Shown here one piece after another: positions 50,688 through 59,300 of a DNA stretch of 64,000 bases. A program made the position numbers and the translations under genes. This stretch comes from an uncultured Fretibacterium sp. Lineage in GTDB: Bacteria; Synergistota; Synergistia; Synergistales; Aminobacteriaceae. The number at the start of each line of letters is the position of its first letter. Position 1 is the stretch's first letter. The notes below the pieces were generated by a model. It worked only from the letters and a program-made list of their open reading frames with translations, was not told the DNA's origin and did no database searches. Location: NCBI GenBank assembly GCA_946183145.1, contig CAMGZM010000003.1, positions 124,001-188,000 on the forward strand, in the 5' to 3' direction.

Positions 50688-51932
50688 CCGCGCAGACCCC
50701 ACAAGACCCGCCGCAACATCATCACCGAAAGCGGCGGACTCTCTTCCTTCCCTCAAATCACGCAACGCCCCTCGCAGTTCCTCAAGCTGAAATGCCGAGA
50801 CGTTAAGCCCCGATGACACTGAGCAATCTTTCACGGCCATGTTGTATATTGCGGTCTTCAAAGCGTCAATGCCTTCACCGTTTTTTGCCGAAATGTGAAT
50901 CACCTTGCATGACGACTCAATACCGCCGATTTCATTCGGAAGGTCTGATTTGTTGACTGCAATTATTGCGTTACGTCCTTCAAGAGAGCGTATATGACTC
51001 GAATCTTCAGCCGTAATTTTCTGCGAGCCGTCAAGAACATAGATACATATATCCGACTCATTCATGGCCGAAATTGCGAGCCTCACTCCCTCCGACTCTA
51101 TTACGTCATCAGACTCACGAAGCCCGGCAGTGTCTGAGAATTTCACGGGGACTCCTCCGATAATGATTGACTCCTCTATGATGTCGCGTGTAGTTCCGGG
51201 GATGTCGGTAACGATTGCGCGTTTTCGTCCGACAATGGCATTCAGCAATGACGATTTTCCCGCATTGGGACGGCCTGCGATTACGGCATTAACGCCATGA
51301 CTCAGAATTATTCCCGCAGAACATCGCGGTATCAATTCCTCAAGCGATGAGATAATCCGGCTGATTTCACCTTCAACATCAAGCCCCGCAAGAGTCTCGC
51401 CTTCAGGAAAATCAAGCTGTATTTCTATTTTCCCCTGAAGGGTTAATACATCGTCATGAATTTTCATCACAGCCCGCGACAATTCGCCCGTTAGAGTCCT
51501 AGCCGCCGCTTTGAGAGCCTCATTGCTCCGTGAAGTTATTGCCGACAAAACGCCCTCAGCCTGCGCCAAATCAATATGGCCGTTGATGAATGCGCGCCGT
51601 GTAAATTCTCCGGGTTCTGCGATTCTTGCGCCGTTCGACAACAAAAGCTCAAGGCATGTTTGAGCCGCGAATATTCCCCCGTGAGTGTGAATCTCTACAA
51701 CATTTTCACCCGTGTAACTTTTGGGACTCTTGAAGCAGACGCACAAAACGCGGTCGATAATATTCCCGTCATTGTCATGAAGAGTCGTCAAGTACATACG
51801 GCCATGTTCGGGGAAATCCTGACGGGCTAAAATTTTGCGTGATACAGAAACGGCATCAGGCCCGGAGATTCTTGTTACTGCGATTGCTCCCTCGCCCAAT
51901 GCCGTAGATATTGCCGCTATTGTGTCGTTCAT
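50604..51932 (-). CDS. mnmE: tRNA modification GTPase MnmE
   Basis: 442 residues. With MnmG it installs carboxymethylaminomethyl groups on wobble uridines. An N-terminal folate-binding domain precedes the G domain with GRPNAGKSSLLNAIVG, DIPGTTRD, DTAGLRES and NKSD. The C-terminal CVGK holds the catalytic-site cysteine motif (CxGK). The ATG at 51932 overlaps the upstream stop (ATGA). An in-frame ATG seven codons earlier lies inside the previous gene. Confidence 0.95.
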   Translation of the reverse strand: MNDTIAAISTALGEGAIAVTRISGPDAVSVSRKILARQDFPEHGRMYLTTLHDNDGNIIDRVLCVCFKSPKSYTGENVVEIHTHGGIFAAQTCLELLLSNGARIAEPGEFTRRAFINGHIDLAQAEGVLSAITSRSNEALKAAARTLTGELSRAVMKIHDDVLTLQGKIEIQLDFPEGETLAGLDVEGEISRIISSLEELIPRCSAGIILSHGVNAVIAGRPNAGKSSLLNAIVGRKRAIVTDIPGTTRDIIEESIIIGGVPVKFSDTAGLRESDDVIESEGVRLAISAMNESDICIYVLDGSQKITAEDSSHIRSLEGRNAIIAVNKSDLPNEIGGIESSCKVIHISAKNGEGIDALKTAIYNMAVKDCSVSSGLNVSAFQLEELRGALRDLREGRESAAFGDDVAAGLVGSARLRLLRVLGVDAGDELLDSMFSRFCVGK

Positions 51933-53224
51933 GCTGTCTGTGATTTGAGCCATTCCTCAGCTGCTTTTCGTGATGATACCTTCCCTGTTCCTATTGCCAT
52001 GTCGAGTCCCTCCAGGAGTTCGCCGACTCTTTTTCCCGGCTTCATGTTAAGCAAGTGCATTACTTCACGGCCTGTCATGTAGCGTGATGCTCCTTCCGTC
52101 TGTAATTCTACAGTCTTGAATCTCCTCAGTACCTGCTTAAGATTCCAGCTGTTATTGTCGAGAACATCGCGGTATTTGCTGACAGTACCCTCTGCAATCG
52201 CGGCGCATTTGGCGAACTGGAGCGCAACAAGCATAGCAGTGCGGGAATAATTCAGGGATTGGCGGCAGAACATTTCCTCAGTAACAGGCTCATAGAAGCG
52301 TCTGTAGTTGTTGATGATCGCAAGTACGTTGCTGATAGTCTCTGATGTGATATTCCAGCGCGTCATATACTCTGTAATCATTCTGTCGGCCTGCTTGTCT
52401 CTGTCGCTTAAGTCAGGTTTTACGGAATTGAGATGACCGAGAAGCCCGGCGAGCACAACTGTATCATTCTGTATTATCTTGTTTGTTTCGAGACGTTTTT
52501 CGATGATTTGCAGAATGTGAATAATATGGCCGTAAATCGTATTGCCTTTTCCGTCAGATGCTTTCTTCAGCTTTTCGAGGTCAGGAATGAAGAACGGCAA
52601 AAGTCCGTAAACATCACAGTACTCTATGAATCTTGCGGGCCTGTGCCTGATTCCCTTCAGAATCTCGCGCCCCCATCTTTCTGTCGGTATGCTCTTCATT
52701 CTTTCGGCCTGAACATCAAGAAATTTCCTCACGTCTGCGTCAGTCTTCCAGAATATATCCATGTTGAACTCAGCCGCGAATCTCAGCATACGCAATATCC
52801 TCAGAGGGTCAGAGTCTATCAGCTCAACATTATCACCCGTGAGCCTCAACACCCTGTTGCGAATGTCGAGCCGCCCCCCGAAAGGATCAACGACTCCCCC
52901 GTCAGAACGTATTGCAATCGCCTCAATGCTGAAATCCCTGAACGACAAATCATCCTCGATAGTTCCGCCCCTGAGTCCGAATGCCCTGAATGATTCCCCC
53001 AGTAGCTCGCCCCTCAGCGCCGGAAAAGGCCCGCGTGCATCTACTGTGCCTGTGCCTATTGCCTGAGAAACCGCGTACATATCATCAGAGTCTATTGCGA
53101 GGGTAATTGTTTCGGGCTGTATTCCCATCTCAATCATTCGGACAGTATCGCCGACTAACCACGCTTTCGCTCCTGTCTCTTCTATCTTCTTGAGAATGTC
53201 AAGGTAATTGCGCATGATTAACAC
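51929..53224 (-). CDS. tRNA nucleotidyltransferase/poly(A) polymerase family protein with an eroded active site
   Basis: 431 residues of the class II CCA-adding/poly(A) polymerase family. The RNA-binding RDFSIEAIAI, VVDPFGGRLDIRNRVLR, SDPLRILRMLRFAAEF and an HD-like C-terminal region are clear. The head motif usually reads GG-x-VRD followed by DxD. Here it reads VGDTVRM (about residues 24-30) and the aspartates appear replaced (PETITLAI, 37-44). Catalysis may be lost, and the role could be RNA binding. The tRNA-Leu nearby lacks encoded CCA, so a functional enzyme should exist elsewhere. mnmE is coupled downstream. Confidence 0.82.
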   Translation of the reverse strand: MLIMRNYLDILKKIEETGAKAWLVGDTVRMIEMGIQPETITLAIDSDDMYAVSQAIGTGTVDARGPFPALRGELLGESFRAFGLRGGTIEDDLSFRDFSIEAIAIRSDGGVVDPFGGRLDIRNRVLRLTGDNVELIDSDPLRILRMLRFAAEFNMDIFWKTDADVRKFLDVQAERMKSIPTERWGREILKGIRHRPARFIEYCDVYGLLPFFIPDLEKLKKASDGKGNTIYGHIIHILQIIEKRLETNKIIQNDTVVLAGLLGHLNSVKPDLSDRDKQADRMITEYMTRWNITSETISNVLAIINNYRRFYEPVTEEMFCRQSLNYSRTAMLVALQFAKCAAIAEGTVSKYRDVLDNNSWNLKQVLRRFKTVELQTEGASRYMTGREVMHLLNMKPGKRVGELLEGLDMAIGTGKVSSRKAAEEWLKSQTA

Positions 53225-53359
53225 TCCTTATGATGATTGAAAAATGTGATGAAAGAATTTTAACATGACATTAGGAAAAAATACTCAGTGATTGATAGTA
53301 GTGTTTTGTGATAATATAATTAACTCCAAAATCTAATGAAACGCGGAGGCAAGTCGGCT

Positions 53360-53602
53360 TTGAAAAACAAAATCACTGTAAGCAAAGCAAACGACATGAT
53401 AACATTCTATCTTCATGTCGGCAAAAGACGCTTCTTCCTCTTCGTTCAGAAATACAGCAAGGGTGTTTATGATTTCTTCGCGGGAGGAAGATCAGAAGAC
53501 GAGATACGGAACTTCCGAATGTGGAACAGGAATCCCCGTCTCGACAAAACTATCTCAAAAATACCTCTCTACACAAAGTACATCATGCGCTACGAAATGT
53601 AG
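53360..53602 (+). CDS. Small hypothetical protein
   Basis: 80 residues from a TTG at 53360, nine nt after GGAGG; an ATG at 53336 in the same frame lacks a ribosome site. The sequence looks folded, with alternating hydrophobic and aromatic residues (MITFYLHVGKRRFFLFVQKY) and a basic end. No family recognised. It is monocistronic and followed by its own terminator. Confidence 0.6.
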   Translation: MKNKITVSKANDMITFYLHVGKRRFFLFVQKYSKGVYDFFAGGRSEDEIRNFRMWNRNPRLDKTISKIPLYTKYIMRYEM

Positions 53603-53613
53603 AAGGCAGAATC

Positions 53614-53653
53614 AAAACAGGGCAGCCCGTAACAAAAAGCCGTCCTGTTTTTT
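53614..53653 (+). terminator. Intrinsic terminator after the small hypothetical gene
   Basis: AAAACAGGGC pairs with GTCCTGTTTT (with one mismatch and a G-U) around a 19-nt loop and is followed by more T residues, 12 nt after the stop at 53602. Confidence 0.8.
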
Positions 53654-53658
53654 GTGAC

Positions 53659-54267
53659 TCACATTATGATTGATGAGATTGCTTCCGCGAGCTTCATGAA
53701 GTCTTTGCACTTTGCTGTGTTGATGCACAGATCGTAATTTGACTTCAATCCCCATTCCTGACCCGTGTAAAACTCGTAGTAATCCGCGCGCGACTCGTTT
53801 ATCTGCAAAATTCTCCGTGATAATTCCTTGTCAGTGAGTTCCGCTCCTTTGTCGTAATCGTTGCTGCTGTTCTCGCGGCATCGTTTGAGCTTTGAGTCAT
53901 CGTCAGAGTAAACGAATATGCGGTAGGGATTCGAGTCTCTGAGAATGTAATCCGCTCCCCTTCCGACAATAATACAATCCGATTTTTCCGCAAGCTCGCG
54001 TATGATTGAGTGCTGCTCCTTCTGAACGTCCTGCCCGTAATCGGGAATAACCGCCCAGAATGTCCGCCCCGTGTGAATCGGAAAAGGGATTACAGGCTTG
54101 TGTTCCGCCACGTTCTGAATGTATTTCTCGGAAAGTGATGTACGTTTTGCGATCTCCGAAATGATTTCGCGGTCATAATACGCAAAGCCCGTTATGCTTG
54201 CGATGTGCCTTGCGAGTTCGCGCCCTCCTGAGCCAAATTCGCGGCCTATAGTGATTATTCTGTTCAT
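53659..54267 (-). CDS. Cytidylate kinase-like family protein
   Basis: 202-residue P-loop kinase. GREFGSGGREL near the N-terminus is the nucleotide-binding loop. CIIVGRGADYIL and DSKLKRC lie in the middle and ELSRRILQINESRADYYEFYTG in the lid region. This is the family found beside but distinct from CMP kinase (PF13189); its substrate is generally undefined. It stands alone with a terminator-like hairpin at each side. Confidence 0.87.
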   Translation of the reverse strand: MNRIITIGREFGSGGRELARHIASITGFAYYDREIISEIAKRTSLSEKYIQNVAEHKPVIPFPIHTGRTFWAVIPDYGQDVQKEQHSIIRELAEKSDCIIVGRGADYILRDSNPYRIFVYSDDDSKLKRCRENSSNDYDKGAELTDKELSRRILQINESRADYYEFYTGQEWGLKSNYDLCINTAKCKDFMKLAEAISSIIM

Positions 54268-54302
54268 GAATTTTTCACCTCACGGAAAATATTATCACAA
54301 AC

Positions 54303-54335
54303 AAAAAAGACCCCCTGCAATTTTCACAGGGAGTC
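54303..54335 (-). terminator. Intrinsic terminator after the M13 peptidase gene
   Basis: On the minus strand GACTCCCTG pairs with CAGGGGGTC (9 bp, one G-U), followed by six T residues, about 20 nt past the peptidase stop. Confidence 0.88.
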
Positions 54336-54355
54336 CCGTAAATCTCAAAGCGTTT

Positions 54356-56374
54356 TTACCACACAGCGACTCTTTCATCGGGAGCGAGATACATTTTGTC
54401 GCCCTCATCGATTCCGTATGTGCCGTAAAATTCTTCATACTGCTGAACAATCGCATTCACGCGGATATACGGCAATGCGTGAACGTCTGTTTTGACTCTC
54501 ATGTCGTTAAGCTCGCGGGTCATTGTCATCTTCCAGATTTTTGCGTACTGCCTGAAAAATTTATCGTACTGGAATCCTTTAATGCCTTCTGCGATTCCGA
54601 GCATTGCTTTCACCCCGGCCATGTCAGCAATTACTTCTGTCTGAACTAGTGAGCCGTTGTAGTTTTCGCCGGAGTCGTCAACCCTGAAAGTGTCAAGATA
54701 CTTTATGAGCTTGTCCGCACGTTTCTTGAAGTGTGCTTTGTCTTCCTCAGTCCACCATGCCTCAACATTTCCCGTTTTGCCGAACTGCGCCCCGTTTGTG
54801 TCGAATGCGTGAGAAATTTCGTGCCCGATTACCGCGCCTATTCCGCCGAGTTTTTCCTCGTGGCTCATTCCAGCGTTGTAGAAATCTCCGCCCATTATCC
54901 CGGCGATTATGTTTATCGAGTTTTCTGACGGCTGATAGTATGCGTTCACGACAACAACATCATTAATCCATAAATCATGGTCAACTTTCGTGTTCAGTCG
55001 GTCGTAAAAATATTTCTGGAGCTTGTATTTCTTCAGAGCCTTTACAGCCTGATACAGTCCTGCGCCTTTAGGGAAATTGAATTCTGAGAAATCTACCCAT
55101 TTGTCCGGGTATGCAGAATTAAGCCTCATAGCGTCAAGTTTCTCGATTGCTTTTTTTCGTGTCGACTCTGAAAGCCAGCCTTCAGCGTTAAGCATTGAAC
55201 GATAATATTTCACGGTCTGACGGATAATCTCTTCAACTTCCTTCTTTGCTTCCTCAGGAACATAACGCTCAACGTAAATTCTTGACACAGGCACTGAAAG
55301 ATTCCCATGAACGAAATCAACCGCTAATTCTTTGTCGGGTCTGCTCTCTGTGATTCCGTAACGCTCGCGGGCTAATTTCTGGTACTGCCTGTAAGCCGCT
55401 TCATCTGTGAGAGTGATATAGCCTTTCACGAGTTTTGCGAGAAGATATGCTTTGATGTCCTCAAGGTTTGACTCGGTGTAAAGCTCGTTCAGTGCCTTCA
55501 GCCATTCGGGTTCCTGAAGATTCATGAGGTCTGATACTGCGTTGTGAGCCGCTATTATGTCAGCAAACGGGAAAACGGGCGATTTCTTCCGAAGCTCCTC
55601 CATCGTGAGAGGGTTATACATTTTGTCGATTGCTGAAGGATCATAGCACTCTTGAAGTGTCATCTCATGAGCCGCTATTTTCTCCTCAAACCTGTACGAA
55701 CTCTCAAGGATATTGCGCGCAAATTCATCCGTGTAGCCTAAACGCCGCAGCATGTACGTAACAATAGAGTCGTGCATTTTCTTTGTGCGGTCTCCGTTGG
55801 CTGTCCTGTTCCTGTATTCAGCTGAGTCTCCGAGAAACAACGGTGTTGATGACAATTCGAGGTTATACGACTCTGAGTCCTTGTTGTCGCGCCCTAAACC
55901 GAAATCCGCGATAACTGTCTCGCAGTAAAAACTGTCTTCCGTCTTGAAGTATTCGCTGAGTTCGGAGATTGATTTTATGGCTGTGATTTTGTCCGCCTGA
56001 GTCCCAAGATCGGCGAGTCCCTCATTGCTTCGTGAGTCCCAGTCGAGCCATATGGCATAAAGTTTCCTCACGAGGTCAGAATCATGGCCAGGTATTGTTA
56101 CGTCAGTCATAAGACTCTTGAGTCTCTCGTCAATAGTATCTTGAAGCTCCGTGAATGCTCCCACGCTCACATAACCGGGCTTTAACTTTGCGTCTTTGAG
56201 CCATTCAAGATTTACAGCACCGTAAAAATCATCTTTCAGCGCAGGATTGTATTTCGCTAACGTGCCGTAAATATTCGAGTTGAACCAGGGAGTCATTTGG
56301 CTTGTACGTGCGTCCGCTGTGGTAAAGAGAGCCATAACCGCAAAAACGGCTAAAGCAATCTTACTCGTAAGCAT
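54356..56374 (-). CDS. M13 family (neprilysin-like) zinc metalloendopeptidase
   Basis: 672 residues from the ATG at 56374. A signal sequence (SKIALAVFAVMALFTTADA) directs export. The zinc motif is IGHEISHAFD, the third ligand lies in VIADMAG, and the substrate-binding NAYY lies upstream (VVVNAYYQPSENSINI). The C-terminus ends near the usual W. It would degrade peptides in the periplasm or outside. Longer in-frame starts lie inside the upstream beta-propeller gene and are less likely. It overlaps that gene's end by 14 nt, so the two are cotranscribed. Confidence 0.92.
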   Translation of the reverse strand: MLTSKIALAVFAVMALFTTADARTSQMTPWFNSNIYGTLAKYNPALKDDFYGAVNLEWLKDAKLKPGYVSVGAFTELQDTIDERLKSLMTDVTIPGHDSDLVRKLYAIWLDWDSRSNEGLADLGTQADKITAIKSISELSEYFKTEDSFYCETVIADFGLGRDNKDSESYNLELSSTPLFLGDSAEYRNRTANGDRTKKMHDSIVTYMLRRLGYTDEFARNILESSYRFEEKIAAHEMTLQECYDPSAIDKMYNPLTMEELRKKSPVFPFADIIAAHNAVSDLMNLQEPEWLKALNELYTESNLEDIKAYLLAKLVKGYITLTDEAAYRQYQKLARERYGITESRPDKELAVDFVHGNLSVPVSRIYVERYVPEEAKKEVEEIIRQTVKYYRSMLNAEGWLSESTRKKAIEKLDAMRLNSAYPDKWVDFSEFNFPKGAGLYQAVKALKKYKLQKYFYDRLNTKVDHDLWINDVVVVNAYYQPSENSINIIAGIMGGDFYNAGMSHEEKLGGIGAVIGHEISHAFDTNGAQFGKTGNVEAWWTEEDKAHFKKRADKLIKYLDTFRVDDSGENYNGSLVQTEVIADMAGVKAMLGIAEGIKGFQYDKFFRQYAKIWKMTMTRELNDMRVKTDVHALPYIRVNAIVQQYEEFYGTYGIDEGDKMYLAPDERVAVW

Positions 56375-57404
56375 AAAAATCACCGTTGCTGAAGTAAAGC
56401 ACGCCATCAGAATACGCAGGATTTCCCGAAATGCCATTTTCGCCCGCAAGGAAGCCTACCTTTTTCCCTGTCTTAGCGTCAAGCACGAACATAGGCCCCG
56501 ACTCTGCTCCTGCAAAAACAACCCCGTCAGCGAGAATCGGTTTCACTGAAACGCTCCCGCAATTTGTGTTGAAACGCCATAATGTCCGGCCTGTCTTTTC
56601 GTCAAGTGCTACTACAGATCCGCGCCCTGTTCCTACGATAATTTTCCCGTCTGCTACTTCCGGCTGTGTTGTGATTGCGTCATGAACATTTACGTTCCAG
56701 AGAGGCTCTATGCCCTTAAGCTGCACTGCGTTCACTGAGCCGTCCCACGCTGAGAAGTATACATTTCCGTTTTTGGCTGTGGGTGTGTTGACTGCACCGC
56801 CTGCGCCGCCTCCGTTGAGTCTCTTGCCTGTCTTTGCGTCAAGAATGCTGAATATCCCGTCATATTCGCCGACAAACACAAGCCCGTCCGCGTATGACGG
56901 AGCTGTTCTGACTCCCTGATCGCTTGCCGTGAATGTCCATGCTGTATGGCCGTCATTTTCGTTCAGTGCGTGGACTTTCCTGTCAGCCTTTGAGACGTAA
57001 ACGAGTCCGCCGCCTGCTGCAGTTCCATCGGTGAGTCCGTCATTCACTTTCTGGCCGCTTCCCTCGATTCCGCCTGCTGTCCAGACAAGTGAGCCGTCAG
57101 AAATTTTCAGGCAGATAACTTCTCCGCTTCCTGTCGCAAACACTACATTTTCACCGACAACAGAAGGGACTCCGTACACTGAATTTTCCGCTTTGTACTC
57201 CCATGTTGAGCGGCCTGTGTTCTTATTGAGGGCGTAAATTCTCCCTGTTTCTGTCCCGAAGAAAACGCTGTTTGCTGAGACTGCGACTCCGCTTGTTATT
57301 GCGCCGTCTGGCTTGAATGACCATCTTTCATTTCCGCTGAATGCCGACGCAGATACGGCCATGACGAGAACAAAAATTAACGCTGTGAAAAGTTTACGTT
57401 TCAT
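56361..57404 (-). CDS. Exported PQQ-type beta-propeller repeat protein
   Basis: 347 residues with a signal peptide (ALIFVLVMAVSASA). At least seven repeats carry the AxDxxTGxxxW-like pattern, e.g. ALNKNTGRSTWEYKAENS, ALNENDGHTAWTFTASD and ALDEKTGRTLWRFNTN, building an eight-blade-like propeller as in BamB or outer-membrane-associated proteins. No catalytic residues are apparent. Probably a scaffold for protein interaction in the periplasm. AGGAGG precedes the ATG. The metallopeptidase gene overlaps its end. Confidence 0.88.
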   Translation of the reverse strand: MKRKLFTALIFVLVMAVSASAFSGNERWSFKPDGAITSGVAVSANSVFFGTETGRIYALNKNTGRSTWEYKAENSVYGVPSVVGENVVFATGSGEVICLKISDGSLVWTAGGIEGSGQKVNDGLTDGTAAGGGLVYVSKADRKVHALNENDGHTAWTFTASDQGVRTAPSYADGLVFVGEYDGIFSILDAKTGKRLNGGGAGGAVNTPTAKNGNVYFSAWDGSVNAVQLKGIEPLWNVNVHDAITTQPEVADGKIIVGTGRGSVVALDEKTGRTLWRFNTNCGSVSVKPILADGVVFAGAESGPMFVLDAKTGKKVGFLAGENGISGNPAYSDGVLYFSNGDFYAYE

Positions 57405-57483
57405 GAAAATAATACCTCCTACACAAAAATAAATCGCCCCCGGAATATCTCAGAAGGCAAAACGATTTTAGCACACGCGAATC

Positions 57484-57527
57484 AAAAAACCCTTCCGCGA
57501 TTCTTAGTGTTTCATCTTACGGAAGGG
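57484..57527 (-). terminator. Intrinsic terminator of the 63-residue gene
   Basis: On the minus strand CCCTTCCG pairs perfectly with CGGAAGGG and is followed by six T residues, 7 nt past the stop. Confidence 0.88.
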
Positions 57528-57534
57528 CTTTGCG

Positions 57535-57726
57535 CTATATGTACTGCTCCATCTGGTCGTGAACTACTACAAGGTTGTTGAAGTCCTCGACTCTGGGACG
57601 CTGGACTAATATCGGCTCTCTTACGTGTATATACTGCGTTTCGGTTCTGCGTACTGTCGGGCCTCGCTCGATTCGCACTGCATTTCCGGCGGTGTTTGTG
57701 ATTATGCTGGTCTGTACTATCTGCAT
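57535..57726 (-). CDS. Small hypothetical protein
   Basis: 63 residues, no signal or membrane segment, rich in Arg, Val and Gln (IHVREPILVQRPRVEDF). A strong GGAGGAG lies 7 nt before the ATG, and a good terminator follows, so it is likely expressed. No family recognised. Confidence 0.65.
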   Translation of the reverse strand: MQIVQTSIITNTAGNAVRIERGPTVRRTETQYIHVREPILVQRPRVEDFNNLVVVHDQMEQYI

Positions 57727-57798
57727 GATGACTCCTCCTTCACTCGTGGATGCAATAATTTTACACTAAGTTTTTTGTGAAGTCATAATCATTTGCGG

Positions 57799-57875
57799 TG
57801 CTATAATGATTCCCGCTGTGCAGCATTCAAATGCGTAAGTCCGGGCATAACGGGCATACGTATTTTTTTTGCCCG
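57799..57875 (+). promoter_or_regulatory. MATE gene promoter and hairpin leader
   Basis: TGCTATAAT (57799-57807) is an extended -10. The leader then contains a direct repeat CGGGCATA (57842-57849 and 57851-57858) and an inverted TGCCCG (57870-57875), after a T-run. The second repeat and TGCCCG can form a hairpin, the first copy an alternative one. This could be an operator or a switch, but no regulator is known. Confidence 0.4.
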
Positions 57876-57896
57876 AAAAATTTTCAGAAGGTGAAA

Positions 57897-59300
57897 ATGT
57901 TGGACACAAATTCTTTTCTTGAGCGTGAAAAAATCAGTACGCTTATGATCCGTTACTCAGTCCCCTTGATAGTCTCACTCTTGGTTGCAGCACTCTATAA
58001 CATTGTTGACCAGATATTTATCGCAAACGCGTCATATCTCGGCTCAAACGGAAATGCCGCGAATAATGTCGTATTCCCGATGACAGTTATAGCCCTCGCA
58101 TTCACATTGATGATCGGCGACGGGGTATGTGCTTTCGTGAGCATGAGTTTAGGCGCGAGGAATCCCAAACAGGCGGGCGACTCTGTAGGAAGTGCGGCGT
58201 TATTGTCGTCATCTGTCGGAATCGTCATTGCGTTGGTGTACTGGGTATTCCGTGAAGAGCTTGTTACTATTTTCGGCGGACGTGTTAATGATGAAACGTT
58301 CCGGCTTGCTGTTGAGTATTTCTCGTGGATAATTCCGGGTATACCGTTCTACGTTTTCGGGCAGGCCATGAACCCGGTAATTTCTGCTGACGGAAGCCCG
58401 AACTACGTAATGTTTTCGACTCTAATGGGCGCGGGGATAAATATCGTTCTTGATCCTGTGTTCATATTCGGCTTTCACTGGGGCATGACCGGCGCGGCGG
58501 TTGCTACGATAATGGGGCAAATTTTCACGGCGTTCATGTCATTCCGCTATATCGCATTCAAGATGAAGGCTGTTGAATTTTCGCGTAACAATCTCCATTT
58601 TCACCCGGCGTTAATGAAACGTTATTTGCCTTTGGGAATGTGCAGCTTCCTTTCACAAATTGCATTAGTGATTAGCGTTGCAAGCGTCAACATGATGATT
58701 CACAAATACGGCGCGTTAGATCCGATATTCGGAAAGCCTGAGTATTCACAAATCCCGATGGCTGTAATCGGTATCGTGATGAAGTTCTTTCAGATTGTTA
58801 TCTCGGTTGTTGTGGGACTGTCTGCGAGCTGCACTCCTATTGCGGGCTACAATGTCGGAGCGGGGCGGCCTGACCGCGTGAAGTCATTGTTCACATTGCT
58901 GCTGAAGTGCGAGGCTGTATTAGGGTTAATTGCGTTTGTGATTGTTGAGATTTTCCCGGCTGATATAGCTTTGCTTTTCGGTGCGTCAGGAGAGAGCGTT
59001 TACTATGCGGATTTCACAGTAAAATGTTTCAGGACGTATTTATGCCTGATAGTTCTTGCGTGCGTCAACAAAGCCGCGTTCATATTCATTCAGGCAATGG
59101 GCCGTCCGTATATTTCTGCCTGGCTGTCGATAATCCGCGAGGTGATTTTCGGCGCGGGACTCACAATAATCATGCCGATGTTCATGGGACTCGATGGTGT
59201 TTTGTGGTCAATGCCTGCGAGTGATGCTTTAACGTTCGTGATTTCAGTCTGCGTTATCGTGATGATATACCGCGAGTTAAGCGCACAGTCTCAAAATTAA
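57897..59300 (+). CDS. MATE family multidrug efflux transporter
   Basis: 467 residues from the ATG at 57897, near AGAAGGTG. A longer in-frame start at 57831 would read through the leader hairpin. About 12 membrane segments, with family blocks RYSVPLIVSLLVAALYNIVDQIFI in helix 1 and the internal-repeat equivalents PAMNPVISADGSP and NVGAGRPDRV. MATE proteins export drugs or metabolites in exchange for Na+ or H+. Monocistronic. The stop overlaps the convergent next gene by 4 nt. Confidence 0.92.
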   Translation: MLDTNSFLEREKISTLMIRYSVPLIVSLLVAALYNIVDQIFIANASYLGSNGNAANNVVFPMTVIALAFTLMIGDGVCAFVSMSLGARNPKQAGDSVGSAALLSSSVGIVIALVYWVFREELVTIFGGRVNDETFRLAVEYFSWIIPGIPFYVFGQAMNPVISADGSPNYVMFSTLMGAGINIVLDPVFIFGFHWGMTGAAVATIMGQIFTAFMSFRYIAFKMKAVEFSRNNLHFHPALMKRYLPLGMCSFLSQIALVISVASVNMMIHKYGALDPIFGKPEYSQIPMAVIGIVMKFFQIVISVVVGLSASCTPIAGYNVGAGRPDRVKSLFTLLLKCEAVLGLIAFVIVEIFPADIALLFGASGESVYYADFTVKCFRTYLCLIVLACVNKAAFIFIQAMGRPYISAWLSIIREVIFGAGLTIIMPMFMGLDGVLWSMPASDALTFVISVCVIVMIYRELSAQSQN

